Positions 1-5,838 of a DNA stretch of 6,633 bases are shown piece after piece (within the stretch, counting starts at the first letter, position 1; every line of letters begins with the position of its first letter). This stretch comes from Actinomycetes bacterium (GTDB taxonomy: Bacteria > Actinomycetota > Acidimicrobiia > Acidimicrobiales > Bog-793). The notes beneath the pieces are model-generated. The model was given only the letters and a program-made list of their open reading frames with translations, did not search any database and had not been told where the DNA came from. The stretch covers positions 1 to 6,633 of the forward strand of contig JAJYGM010000183.1 in the NCBI GenBank assembly GCA_021785095.1, in the 5' to 3' direction. A program made the position numbers and the translations under genes.

Positions 1-125
1 CCGGGCTCCTCGGGCTCCTCGGGCTCCTGCGGCTCCCAGCCCAGGATCTCCTCCGGCTCGACGGTATCGCCGTGCTCCGCCGGCTCGCCGCCGGTCGGCA
101 TCGATTCGGAGCCAACCTCTGTCAT
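1..125 (-). CDS. nuoD: NADH-quinone oxidoreductase subunit D, N-terminal fragment (partial)
   Basis: Only the first 41 codons lie in the window; the frame is open at the left edge. The ATG overlaps the nuoC stop as ATGA (125-122), the usual arrangement for translationally coupled genes. The visible residues begin MTEVGSESM and are strongly acidic and proline-rich, ending in Glu-Glu-Pro repeats, with no recognisable domain yet. The assignment to NuoD (49-kDa subunit of the peripheral arm, next to the quinone site) rests on position, because nuoD follows nuoC in nuo operons; no NuoD motif itself is visible. NuoD proteins normally start close to the catalytic fold, so this acidic leader looks like a lineage-specific extension. 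There is no good Shine-Dalgarno at normal spacing: an AAGGA lies about 15 bases upstream. Initiation therefore probably depends on coupling to nuoC. A different gene beginning here cannot be fully excluded. Confidence 0.72.
   Translation of the reverse strand, partial: MTEVGSESMPTGGEPAEHGDTVEPEEILGWEPQEPEEPEEP
2..37 (-). repeat. 9-bp tandem repeat encoding Glu-Glu-Pro units in the nuoD N-terminus
   Basis: The unit cgggctcct occurs three times exactly (2-10, 11-19, 20-28), followed by a degenerate fourth copy (29-37). Read on the minus strand it encodes Glu-Pro-Gln-Glu-Pro then Glu-Glu-Pro repeats. The period is a multiple of three, so copy-number change would keep the frame. The array touches the window edge and may continue. 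Confidence 0.85.
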
Positions 126-631
126 CGGGGTCCCGGAGCTTCCTTGAACTGGACAGGGATACGCCCCACGCTGTAGTCCTTGCGGAGCGGGTGGCCCTCC
201 CAGTCATCGGGCATGAGAATCCTCGTCATGTCGGGGTGATCCTCGAAGACGACCCCGAACATGTCGAACGCCTCACGCTCCATCGCCTCGGTGCCGGGGT
301 AGAGCCCGAACAAGGTCGCAAGCCGGGGGTCGCCAGCCGGGACCTGGACACGCACCCTCACCCTTTCGGCCCTCTCGAGCGATGTCAGGTTGACGACGAC
401 CTCGAAACGCTCGGGTTCGACGCCGGGCGGCAGTTCCCGGTCGGGATGCTCCAGGTAGTCGACAGCGCACAGGTCCGAGCACAGCGCAAACCCGGCATCC
501 CGGAGCGCTGCTAGGGCCGCGACATAGCTGTCACGGCCCGGAAAGAGAACGAGGCCACCTCGCACCGTGGCTGAGGGGACTTGGGCCAACCCGGGAAACG
601 ACAGTAGGTCGCTGTCGAGATTCGAGGTCAA
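122..631 (-). CDS. nuoC: NADH-quinone oxidoreductase subunit C (30-kDa subunit)
   Basis: This is a 169-residue NuoC, a peripheral-arm subunit of complex I that packs against NuoD and NuoB near the quinone end. The family signature is clear in the C-terminal half: [12 protein letters not shown] at residues 118-129, then [14 protein letters not shown] at 140-153. The length suits a stand-alone NuoC, not a NuoCD fusion. The start codon is TTG (631-629). It overlaps the nuoB stop as TTGA (631-628), and GGGGA lies six to seven bases upstream, so both position and a weak ribosome site support it. The stop overlaps the ATG of the next gene. The order nuoB-nuoC-nuoD with zero spacing indicates one polycistronic, translationally coupled message. 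Confidence 0.95.
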   Translation of the reverse strand: MTSNLDSDLLSFPGLAQVPSATVRGGLVLFPGRDSYVAALAALRDAGFALCSDLCAVDYLEHPDRELPPGVEPERFEVVVNLTSLERAERVRVRVQVPAGDPRLATLFGLYPGTEAMEREAFDMFGVVFEDHPDMTRILMPDDWEGHPLRKDYSVGRIPVQFKEAPGPR

Positions 632-1197
632 CGCGGTGTCCCCAGATGGACGGCAGAGGCCTGCGGCTGGACCCAGCCAGGCACAGGTTCGCCGGAACCG
701 ATTCCCTCGCCCTTGCCCTCTTCTGGCCTACGGGTGAGATCACCGGTACGGATCTTCTCGTGCAGGGTCAAGATTGCGTGGATGAGCGTTTGCGGGCTCG
801 GTGGGCAGCCCGGGGCGTAGACGTCGACTGGGACGATCTGGTCCACGCCCTGCACGATGGCGTAGTTGTTGAACATACCGCCTGAAGATGCGCACACCCC
901 CATCGATATGACCCACTTCGGCTCCACCATCTGGTCGTAGACATGGCGCAGCACCGGGGCCATCTTCTGGGACACGCGGCCGGCCACGATCATGAGGTCG
1001 GCCTGGCGAGGTGACGCTCGGAAGACCTCCATCCCGAAGCGGGCAAGGTCGAAATCGGCGGCACCAGCCGCCATCATCTCGATCGCGCAGCACGCAAGAC
1101 CGAACGTCGCCGGCCAGACGCTCGAACGCCTCGCCCACTTGACGAGATCTTCAAGCTGCCCAGTCAAGAAGTTGTGTTGGAGATCCTCTAGTCCCAC
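628..1197 (-). CDS. nuoB: NADH-quinone oxidoreductase subunit B (cluster N2 subunit)
   Basis: NuoB carries the [4Fe-4S] cluster N2, the last cluster before quinone. All four expected cysteines are present: the tandem pair Cys36-Cys37 ([10 protein letters not shown]), Cys102 (GVCASSGG) and Cys131 (PGCPPSPQ). The block [21 protein letters not shown] (residues 63-83) is the family core. I place the start at GTG 1197, giving 189 residues that begin MGLEDL, much like actinobacterial NuoB proteins that begin MGLEE or MGIE. GAGGAGA (1209-1203) sits five bases upstream. The frame stays open further upstream to an ATG at 1284, but that would overlap nuoA by 68 bases and add a low-complexity Pro/Arg/Ala stretch unlike the family. 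About 30 C-terminal residues after the conserved fold are rich in Gly, Pro and Glu. The gap from the nuoA stop is 19 bases. Confidence 0.95.
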   Translation of the reverse strand: MGLEDLQHNFLTGQLEDLVKWARRSSVWPATFGLACCAIEMMAAGAADFDLARFGMEVFRASPRQADLMIVAGRVSQKMAPVLRHVYDQMVEPKWVISMGVCASSGGMFNNYAIVQGVDQIVPVDVYAPGCPPSPQTLIHAILTLHEKIRTGDLTRRPEEGKGEGIGSGEPVPGWVQPQASAVHLGTPR

Positions 1198-1202
1198 GAT
1201 CT

Positions 1203-1209
1203 TCTCCTC
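1203..1209 (-). promoter_or_regulatory. Shine-Dalgarno site that fixes the nuoB start
   Basis: Read on the minus strand this is GAGGAGA, five bases before GTG 1197. It lies between the nuoA stop (1219-1217) and that GTG. It decides the nuoB start in favour of 1197 over the in-frame ATG at 1284. Confidence 0.8.
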
Positions 1210-1216
1210 GGCCGCC

Positions 1217-1765
1217 TCAGGCCGCCTCGCCGCCGGACGAGCTGGCGACAGAGGATGGTTCGGGCATGTCGGGCCCAGGCGCATCGCCTGCTGCTCCTGT
1301 TCGAACAGCTCGGCGACCGGGACCGCCCGGCGGGGGCACGCGCCGCACCGTTGACGCCGTCGTACGAACTGCCTCGGAGGTGATGGGTCTGACCCTCTTG
1401 AGCGGTACCCAGTCCAGCGCGCCGTTCGAGATCAGATAGACGAAGGATATGAACACCGCTGCGGCAAACACGATGATCTCGACGAGGCCGAAACGCCCGA
1501 GCTGGTTCTCCACCACGGCCCACGGAAAGAGGAAGATCACCTCGATATCGAAGACGATGAAGACCATGGCGACCAGGTAGAAGCGCACCGGAAAGCGGGT
1601 CGGAGGCTCACGGTCCGGCTCGATGCCGCACTCATAGGGTGCCTCTTTGGCGGAGGTGGGCCGCTGTGGAGCCAGCAGCTTGGACGCGACGAAAGACAGG
1701 CTCGCGAACGCGATGCCAACCACAATCAGGAGAAATATCGGGAGGTAGCTGTCCAGGCTGCCCAT
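1217..1765 (-). CDS. nuoA: NADH-quinone oxidoreductase subunit A, with long C-terminal tail
   Basis: NuoA is a small membrane subunit at the junction of the membrane and peripheral arms of complex I, close to the quinone channel. Three hydrophobic segments are visible at about residues 8-31, 62-84 and 93-113. The conserved loop is intact: YECGIEP (44-50), [13 protein letters not shown] (57-69) and [12 protein letters not shown] (72-83), including Cys46 and Glu75. The conserved part ends at about GALDW (115-119). A further 63 residues follow that are rich in Pro, Ala, Gly, Ser and Arg and have no hydrophobic segment, making the protein 182 residues against roughly 120-150 in most relatives. 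The start is ATG 1765, with no strong ribosome site upstream (GATGAAG only). It is the first gene of the operon, facing the divergent spacer. Confidence 0.95.
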   Translation of the reverse strand: MGSLDSYLPIFLLIVVGIAFASLSFVASKLLAPQRPTSAKEAPYECGIEPDREPPTRFPVRFYLVAMVFIVFDIEVIFLFPWAVVENQLGRFGLVEIIVFAAAVFISFVYLISNGALDWVPLKRVRPITSEAVRTTASTVRRVPPPGGPGRRAVRTGAAGDAPGPDMPEPSSVASSSGGEAA

Positions 1766-1775
1766 GTCTTCATCG

Positions 1776-1805
1776 GTTCTACCACGTGCCCTTCCGGCTG
1801 GTCAC
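1776..1805 (-). promoter_or_regulatory. Weak candidate promoter for the nuo operon
   Basis: On the minus strand TAGAAC (1781-1776) matches a -10 box at four of six positions, and GTGACC (1805-1800) matches a -35 box at four of six, with an 18-base spacer. Transcription would start about 1769, leaving almost no leader before the nuoA ATG. A better -35 match, TTGACC (1841-1836), lies further upstream but has no convincing -10 at 16-18 bases. The true nuo promoter must lie in 1766-1913 or beyond, but its position is not certain from sequence. Confidence 0.22.
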
Positions 1806-1841
1806 ATCGGAGGGGCCAACCGGTCTCATCGGAGCGGTCAA
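1800..1841. repeat. Two-copy 20-bp direct repeat in the divergent nuoA / oxidoreductase spacer
   Basis: Copy 1 (1800-1819) and copy 2 (1822-1841) agree at 17 of 20 positions and share the core catcggag (1805-1812 and 1827-1834). The period is 22 bp, about two turns of DNA, so both copies would face the same side of the helix. A looser third match, gtcttcatcgg, lies at 1766-1776. Within a divergent control region this arrangement fits paired operators for a regulator of one or both flanking units. That role is inference; no known operator consensus is recognised. Confidence 0.5.
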
Positions 1842-1901
1842 GAGATGCGCCGAGCGAGCACTGAGGTAGCTCGGCCCGAGCGGAGAGAGCGGCGCCTCCC
1901 C

Positions 1902-1907
1902 TAACAT
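1902..1907 (+). promoter_or_regulatory. -10 box for a leaderless transcript of the FAD oxidoreductase gene
   Basis: TAACAT fits the actinobacterial -10 pattern TANNNT. If its last base is position -7, the transcription start falls on 1914, the G of the GTG start codon. No Shine-Dalgarno precedes that GTG, and an in-frame TAA at 1902-1904 rules out any start further upstream. No good -35 is seen at 16-19 bases upstream, which is common in this group. Confidence 0.5.
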
Positions 1908-1913
1908 TCAGGC

Positions 1914-3269
1914 GTGGCGAAGCCCGAAGGACTCGATCCCCCCAGACCGCGCCAATACAGCTGCGATGTTCTTGTCGTCGGCGGCGGACCCACCGGCTCG
2001 GCCGCTTCCTACTGGCTGGCGAGCGAGGGCATCGACGTTCTCTGCGTCGAGAAGAAGCACTTCCCGCGGGAAAAGACCTGCGGCGACGGCTTGACACCCC
2101 GGTCAGTCCGCCAGCTCAGGGACATGGGGCTCGAATCGGCGCTGGCCGGGAGCCACCGCTATGAGGGCCTCCGCTCGGTCGCGTTCGGACGAGAGCTCGA
2201 GATGCAGTGGCCACGGCATCCCGACTTCCCCTCTTATGGATATACGATCACGCGTTTCAACCTTGACCAGATCGTCAACGAGCACGCCGCCAAGGCTGGC
2301 GCCGTCGTCTGGCAGGGTGCCGAAGCCGTGGAGCCGCTGTCGGCGCCTCATTCGGTGACTGCGCTCGGTGCCCGCAGAGCAGGCGGCGCGGTCGTGATCG
2401 ACAAGGAGCGAGATACAAGGACCGATGTCCGAGCTCGCTACGTCATCGTCGCTGACGGATCCTTGTCCAGGTTCGGACGGTCCCTAGGATCGCTGCGAGA
2501 CAGGGCCTACCCCCAGGGCATGGCGATACGGGGATACTTCCGATCGCCGCGTCACGACGACGCGTACATCGAATCGCACCTCGACATCCGCGATCGGAGC
2601 GGCAAGGTGGTCCCCGGTTACGGCTGGATATTTCCTCTCGGTGATGGTCGAGTCAACGTCGGAATCGGCCTGCTCTCCACCTCCGAACGGTGGAAGGGGT
2701 TGAACACGACCAAGCTGATGGAGGAGTTCGTCGCCTTCGCTCCGAGATCGTGGTGCATCTCCCCAGCTACCGCGTGCTCGGTGCCGACCGGGGGCCGGCT
2801 TCCTATGGGTCTGTCCGTCCGGCCCCGTGTCGGCGGTGACTTCCTCCTCGCCGGCGATGCTGCTGGTGCGATCAACCCGTTTAACGGCGAGGGCATCGCC
2901 TACGGCTGGGAGACCGGCCGGATCGCCGCCAGAGCTGTCACCCGGGCCCTGGCTTCGGAGTCCGAGGCGGCTGCCGCGGCTGGCCTGGCGTCATACGAAG
3001 CAGAGCTGGAGCGGGAGTACGCTCGCTACTACGCAATAGCGCGAGCTTTCGTGAAGGTGATCGAGGACCCGCGCATCATGCGCTCGCTGGTAGCGGCCGG
3101 CATGGTGGTTCCACCGGCCATGAGGGGCGTCCTTCGGATTATGGCTAACTTGAACCGACGCGACCGTCGGGTCGGCTTTGACGCCCTTTACCGAGGGTTG
3201 GTCAAGCTGTCCGAGGCTCGTGACTCCCATCTCGGCTATTCGGCGCCCGCGGGCTGGCCACAGCGCTAG
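1914..3269 (+). CDS. FAD-dependent geranylgeranyl reductase family oxidoreductase
   Basis: This 451-residue flavoprotein belongs to the geranylgeranyl reductase / digeranylgeranylglycerophospholipid reductase family of the FAD-binding monooxygenase fold. These enzymes saturate double bonds in isoprenoid chains. The dinucleotide-binding motif VVGGGPTGS is at residues 21-29 with the acidic end of strand two at Glu46. The family block REKTCGDGLTP is at 52-62, a DG-type motif VADG at 179-182, a GYGWIFPLGDGRVNVGIG block at 235-252, and the second FAD motif GDAAGAINPFNGEGI at 314-328. The start is GTG 1914, forced by the TAA twelve bases upstream and by the Rossmann motif beginning near residue 17. 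It is transcribed away from the nuo operon. In actinobacteria a family member (MenJ) reduces one bond of the menaquinone side chain; the position beside complex I makes that role attractive but unproven. Lipid or carotenoid-chain reduction remains possible. Confidence 0.88.
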   Translation: MAKPEGLDPPRPRQYSCDVLVVGGGPTGSAASYWLASEGIDVLCVEKKHFPREKTCGDGLTPRSVRQLRDMGLESALAGSHRYEGLRSVAFGRELEMQWPRHPDFPSYGYTITRFNLDQIVNEHAAKAGAVVWQGAEAVEPLSAPHSVTALGARRAGGAVVIDKERDTRTDVRARYVIVADGSLSRFGRSLGSLRDRAYPQGMAIRGYFRSPRHDDAYIESHLDIRDRSGKVVPGYGWIFPLGDGRVNVGIGLLSTSERWKGLNTTKLMEEFVAFAPRSWCISPATACSVPTGGRLPMGLSVRPRVGGDFLLAGDAAGAINPFNGEGIAYGWETGRIAARAVTRALASESEAAAAAGLASYEAELEREYARYYAIARAFVKVIEDPRIMRSLVAAGMVVPPAMRGVLRIMANLNRRDRRVGFDALYRGLVKLSEARDSHLGYSAPAGWPQR

Positions 3270-3274
3270 AGGCT

Positions 3275-3306
3275 GTGCCGGCCGGCCATGCGATGCCGGC
3301 CGACAC
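3275..3306 (+). terminator. Strong GC-rich hairpin after the oxidoreductase gene
   Basis: CGGCCGGC (3279-3286) pairs perfectly with GCCGGCCG (3295-3302) around an eight-base loop. Beyond one C-A mismatch, GTG (3275-3277) pairs with CAC (3304-3306). The hairpin begins five bases after the TAG stop. No T-tract follows, as is common for actinobacterial terminators. It lies between convergent genes and could act in both directions. Confidence 0.6.
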
Positions 3307-3354
3307 CTTGCAGTGCGCTGCTCAGGTGATCAACCGGGCTCTGCGCCAAAGATC

Positions 3355-3368
3355 GCGCAACCTTGCGC
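3355..3368. repeat. Short palindrome in the convergent spacer
   Basis: GCGCAA (3355-3360) and TTGCGC (3363-3368) are inverted around CC. As RNA it would form a five-pair stem with loop ACCT. It may contribute to the termination zone; no other role is visible. Confidence 0.35.
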
Positions 3369-3391
3369 CTCAAGTGACCGGACACCACGCT

Positions 3392-3410
3392 GTGCGGTGA
3401 GATTCCGCAC
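3392..3410 (-). terminator. Candidate terminator hairpin after hemL
   Basis: GTGCGG (3392-3397) pairs with CCGCAC (3405-3410) around a seven-base loop. It begins 12 bases beyond the hemL stop codon in the direction of hemL transcription. The stem is short and no T-tract follows, so this is weaker than the hairpin at 3275-3306. Confidence 0.4.
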
Positions 3411-3422
3411 TCAGTTCGGGGC

Positions 3423-4697
3423 TCACGCCTGAAACGGGGCCCCGTCCGCCACCTCCGTCGCGGCCTGCGCCGCGGCCTCTATCGTTCGCTCGACATCGAG
3501 GTCGCTGTGGGCCAACGAGCAGAAACCCACCTCGTATGGACTCGGAGCCAGCGCCACCCCCCGGTCGAACATGGCGTGAAAGAACTTCCCGTAAAGACCG
3601 TTGGCAGCCGCCGCCTTGGCATCTTCGTAGTTGCGAACCGGGTCGGTCGAGAACAGGACAGCAAAGAGCGTGCGCTCGCATGGCACCTGTACCGGGAGGC
3701 CCGCGGACGAGATCACCTCTGCCAGGCCCTTGGCGAGCGTAGAGACGCGTACGCTCAGCTGCTCGAAGTCCGCCGGAGCGAGTCGGTCGAGGACGGCGAG
3801 GCCCGCTGCCGTCGCGAGCGGGTTTCCCGACAGGGTCCCAGCCTGGTAGACAGGACCGAGAGGAGCCAGGTGCTCCATGACATCTCGCCTGCCGCCGACG
3901 GCCGCCAGCGGCAGGCCCCCTCCGATCACCTTGCCAAAAGTCCAAAGATCAGGCTTGACGCCGTACAGCTGTGCGACGCTGCCGGGGCCGAGGCGAAATC
4001 CGGTGATCACCTCGTCGAAGATGAGAAGGGCGCCCGCCGAATCACAGGCAGCGCGCAGCCCGGCCAGAAAGCCGGACGCCGGAGGCACCAGCCCCATGTT
4101 TGCCGCCGCAGGTTCGACGATGACACATGCGACTGAGTCGTCGAGGTGCGGTACGACGTTGTAAGGCGCGACGACGGTGTCGGCGACCGCTCCCGCGGGC
4201 ACACCGCCTGAGCCTGCAAGCCCGAGGGTGGCGACGCCGCTGCCACCCTCGGCCAGGAGCGCGTCGGAGTGGCCGTGATAGCACCCGGCGAACTTCACGA
4301 TCCTGTCTCGGCCCGTAGCTCCCCGAGCGATGCGGACGGCCGTCATCGTTGCCTCTGTGCCGGAGGAGACGAGGCGGATGAGCTCGAGGCCGTTGACCGA
4401 GGCAGCGAGGATCTCTGCGAGACGCACCTCGGACTCCGTCGGGGCTCCGAAGGAGGTGCCGCGCTCGCTCGCTCGCCTGATCGCCTCGAGAACGCCGGCA
4501 TCGGCATGGCCGAGGATCGAGGCCCCCCATGACTGGACGTAGTCGAGGTAGCTGTTGCCCTCGGTGTCCATCACGAACGCGCCCCTCGCCCGCTCGACAA
4601 AGTAGGGCGTACCGCCGACGGACTTGAACGAGCGAACCGGTGAGTTGACTCCGCCTGGTATGACCCTGCTCGCGCGGGCGAAAAGCTCGTCAGACAT
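3423..4697 (-). CDS. hemL: Glutamate-1-semialdehyde 2,1-aminomutase
   Basis: HemL is a PLP enzyme of the aminotransferase class-III fold that converts glutamate-1-semialdehyde to 5-aminolevulinate in the cytosol, completing the C5 entry to tetrapyrroles. Family hallmarks are IPGGVNSPVRSF at the N-terminus, SSGTEATMTAVRIAR, GCYHGHSDALL, DEVITGFR, and the PLP lysine in TFGKVIGGG (Lys256 in this numbering). The 424-residue length is normal and the gene looks intact. Three in-frame ATGs lie close together (4718, 4709, 4697). I prefer 4697, giving MSDELFARA, because AGGAG ends four bases upstream and the distance to IPGGVNSPVR suits the family. ATG 4718 has a poorer GAAGG eight bases upstream and would add seven residues. 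hemL follows hemB by 44 bases (23 if 4718 is used), so the two are probably co-transcribed. It converges on the oxidoreductase gene. Confidence 0.96.
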   Translation of the reverse strand: MSDELFARASRVIPGGVNSPVRSFKSVGGTPYFVERARGAFVMDTEGNSYLDYVQSWGASILGHADAGVLEAIRRASERGTSFGAPTESEVRLAEILAASVNGLELIRLVSSGTEATMTAVRIARGATGRDRIVKFAGCYHGHSDALLAEGGSGVATLGLAGSGGVPAGAVADTVVAPYNVVPHLDDSVACVIVEPAAANMGLVPPASGFLAGLRAACDSAGALLIFDEVITGFRLGPGSVAQLYGVKPDLWTFGKVIGGGLPLAAVGGRRDVMEHLAPLGPVYQAGTLSGNPLATAAGLAVLDRLAPADFEQLSVRVSTLAKGLAEVISSAGLPVQVPCERTLFAVLFSTDPVRNYEDAKAAAANGLYGKFFHAMFDRGVALAPSPYEVGFCSLAHSDLDVERTIEAAAQAATEVADGAPFQA

Positions 4698-4701
4698 CTT
4701 G

Positions 4702-4706
4702 CTCCT
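4702..4706 (-). promoter_or_regulatory. Shine-Dalgarno site supporting hemL start at 4697
   Basis: AGGAG on the minus strand lies four bases before ATG 4697. The alternative ATG at 4709 forms the bases immediately before this site, so initiation at the first two ATGs and at 4697 may compete. Confidence 0.55.
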
Positions 4707-4741
4707 CATACAACTCATACAAAGGGCCTTCGGGTGCCGGG

Positions 4742-5773
4742 CTAACGGTCACCGATGACCTCAGCGACCTCCGCGGCGAAGTAGGTGAGGATGAAGGAAG
4801 CTCCGGCGCGCTTTATCGCCCCGAGATGCTCGAGGGCGACGGCCGCGCCGTCGATCCAGCCGCGTTCGGCCGCGGCCTTCACCATCGCGTACTCGCCGCT
4901 CACGTGATACGCGCCCACCGGCACCGGGACGGCTCTGCTTACGGCTGAGATCACGTCTAGATAGGCGAGCGCCGGCTTCACCATGACCATGTCCGCGCCC
5001 TCGGCGACATCCAGGCTCACCTCTAAGAGCGACTCTCGCGCGTTACGCGGGTCCTGCTGGTAGCCACGACGGTCGCCGCCATCGGCAATCGACACCGCCA
5101 CCGCTTCACGAAACGGCCCATAGAGAGCCGAGGCGTACTTGGCGGCATAGGCCAGGATCGCCGTCTCGGAGTACCCGGCACCGTCGAGAGCGCCACGAAT
5201 GGCGGCGACTTGGCCGTCCATCATCCCGCTCGGCGCCACGACCTCTGCGCCGGCGGCTGCTTGGGCGAGCGCGACCTCCGCGTAACGCGAGAGCGTGGCG
5301 TCGTTGTCGACCCTGCCGTCGCGCCGCACGAGGCCGCAGTGGCCGTGGTCGGTGTACTCGTCAAGGCAGAGGTCCGCCATCACGACGATCTCACCGCCTA
5401 CGGCGCTGCGAATCGCCGAGAGAGCTCGCTGGACGATGCCGTCGGGATCCGAGGCTCCCGATCCGGTGGCGTCCTTCCTCTCGGGCACGCCGAAGAGGAT
5501 GAGGGCTGGCACACCCAGCCCAACGAGACGCCTGGCCTCGACAACAACCGACCCGAGCGTGTGCTGAAACACTCCCGGCAGGGAGGAAATGGGCTCCGGG
5601 CTGTCGATCGCCTCCCGCACAAAGAGCGGCGCGACGAGATCGTCAACGCTGAGCGTCGTCTCGGCAACGAGCCGGCGGAGCGCGCTCGTCCGGCGCAGCC
5701 TCTGCATTCGGCGAGATGGGAACGCCCCCGCCCCCGGCAGGGGCGTTGCGGCAGCCCGTAGGTTGGCAGTCAC
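4742..5773 (-). CDS. hemB: Delta-aminolevulinic acid dehydratase (porphobilinogen synthase)
   Basis: HemB condenses two 5-aminolevulinate molecules into porphobilinogen. Both active-site lysines are present: Lys212 in AYAAKYASALYGPFR and the Schiff-base Lys266 in MVMVKPALAYLDVI. The metal region reads DLCLDEYTDHGHCG (134-147). Cys136 and Cys146 match the first and third zinc cysteines of the E. coli type, while Asp138 replaces the second. This mixed set is, from memory, usual in actinobacteria and differs from the all-aspartate magnesium type. The protein has 343 residues, slightly long because of about 17 poorly conserved N-terminal residues before FPSRRMQRLRRT. The start is GTG 5773; no in-frame ATG or GTG is seen upstream. 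The next ATG (5707) would cut into the conserved arm. No ribosome site precedes either. A 116-base gap separates it from hemD; hemL follows closely. Confidence 0.95.
   Translation of the reverse strand: MTANLRAAATPLPGAGAFPSRRMQRLRRTSALRRLVAETTLSVDDLVAPLFVREAIDSPEPISSLPGVFQHTLGSVVVEARRLVGLGVPALILFGVPERKDATGSGASDPDGIVQRALSAIRSAVGGEIVVMADLCLDEYTDHGHCGLVRRDGRVDNDATLSRYAEVALAQAAAGAEVVAPSGMMDGQVAAIRGALDGAGYSETAILAYAAKYASALYGPFREAVAVSIADGGDRRGYQQDPRNARESLLEVSLDVAEGADMVMVKPALAYLDVISAVSRAVPVPVGAYHVSGEYAMVKAAAERGWIDGAAVALEHLGAIKRAGASFILTYFAAEVAEVIGDR
5721..5747 (-). repeat. Inverted repeat within the first codons of hemB
   Basis: AACGCCCC (5721-5728) and GGGGCGTT (5740-5747) are perfect inverted copies around 11 bases. 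In hemB mRNA the stem would begin 26 bases after the GTG and cover about codons 9-18, the non-conserved N-terminal part. A stable structure this close to a start lacking a Shine-Dalgarno site could influence translation. The effect is inference. Confidence 0.45.
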
Positions 5774-5832
5774 GTGGCCGCAGGCAGGGTCGAGATGCGG
5801 GCTCGGCAGGAACCCTTCGGGGCCATGAACGG

Positions 5833-5838
5833 ACTTTA
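5833..5838 (-). promoter_or_regulatory. Candidate -10 box for hemB in the hemD-hemB spacer
   Basis: TAAAGT (5838-5833 on the minus strand) fits TANNNT and sits beside a short AT-richer patch (about 5845-5868) that stands out from the GC-rich surroundings. The predicted start near 5826 would leave a leader of about 50 bases. No clear -35 is present: TTTTCT lies at the 17-base spacing. The 116-base gap is wide for an otherwise compact operon, which makes a secondary promoter plausible. No convincing hemD terminator is visible in the gap. Confidence 0.25.

Noticed and set aside
1188..1523. Minus-strand frame overlapping the nuoA tail and nuoB start as a possible small extra gene
   Set aside because: It is entirely inside nuoA and the nuoB start region, is Arg/Ser-rich without motifs, and has no ribosome site; the stop-free state is shared by all three frames here.
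1783..1788. CACGTG palindrome in the divergent spacer as an operator
   Set aside because: The symmetry stops at six bases, which is too short to support a site in GC-rich DNA.
1914..2358. Minus-strand open frames opposite the start of the FAD oxidoreductase (for example 2103-2351) and across the divergent spacer (1726-2097)
   Set aside because: They are low-complexity, Arg/Ser/Pro-rich, unlike any family I know, and lie opposite a clearly conserved gene or promoter region in GC-rich DNA, where long chance frames are expected.
3507..4136. 209-codon plus-strand open frame inside hemL
   Set aside because: It is the antisense shadow of a fully conserved hemL; its product has biased composition, no motif, and no ribosome site or separate promoter.
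5210..5761. 183-codon plus-strand open frame opposite hemB
   Set aside because: hemB is conserved over the whole stretch, and the antisense product has only the Arg/Ala/Pro-rich composition expected of GC-rich shadow frames.
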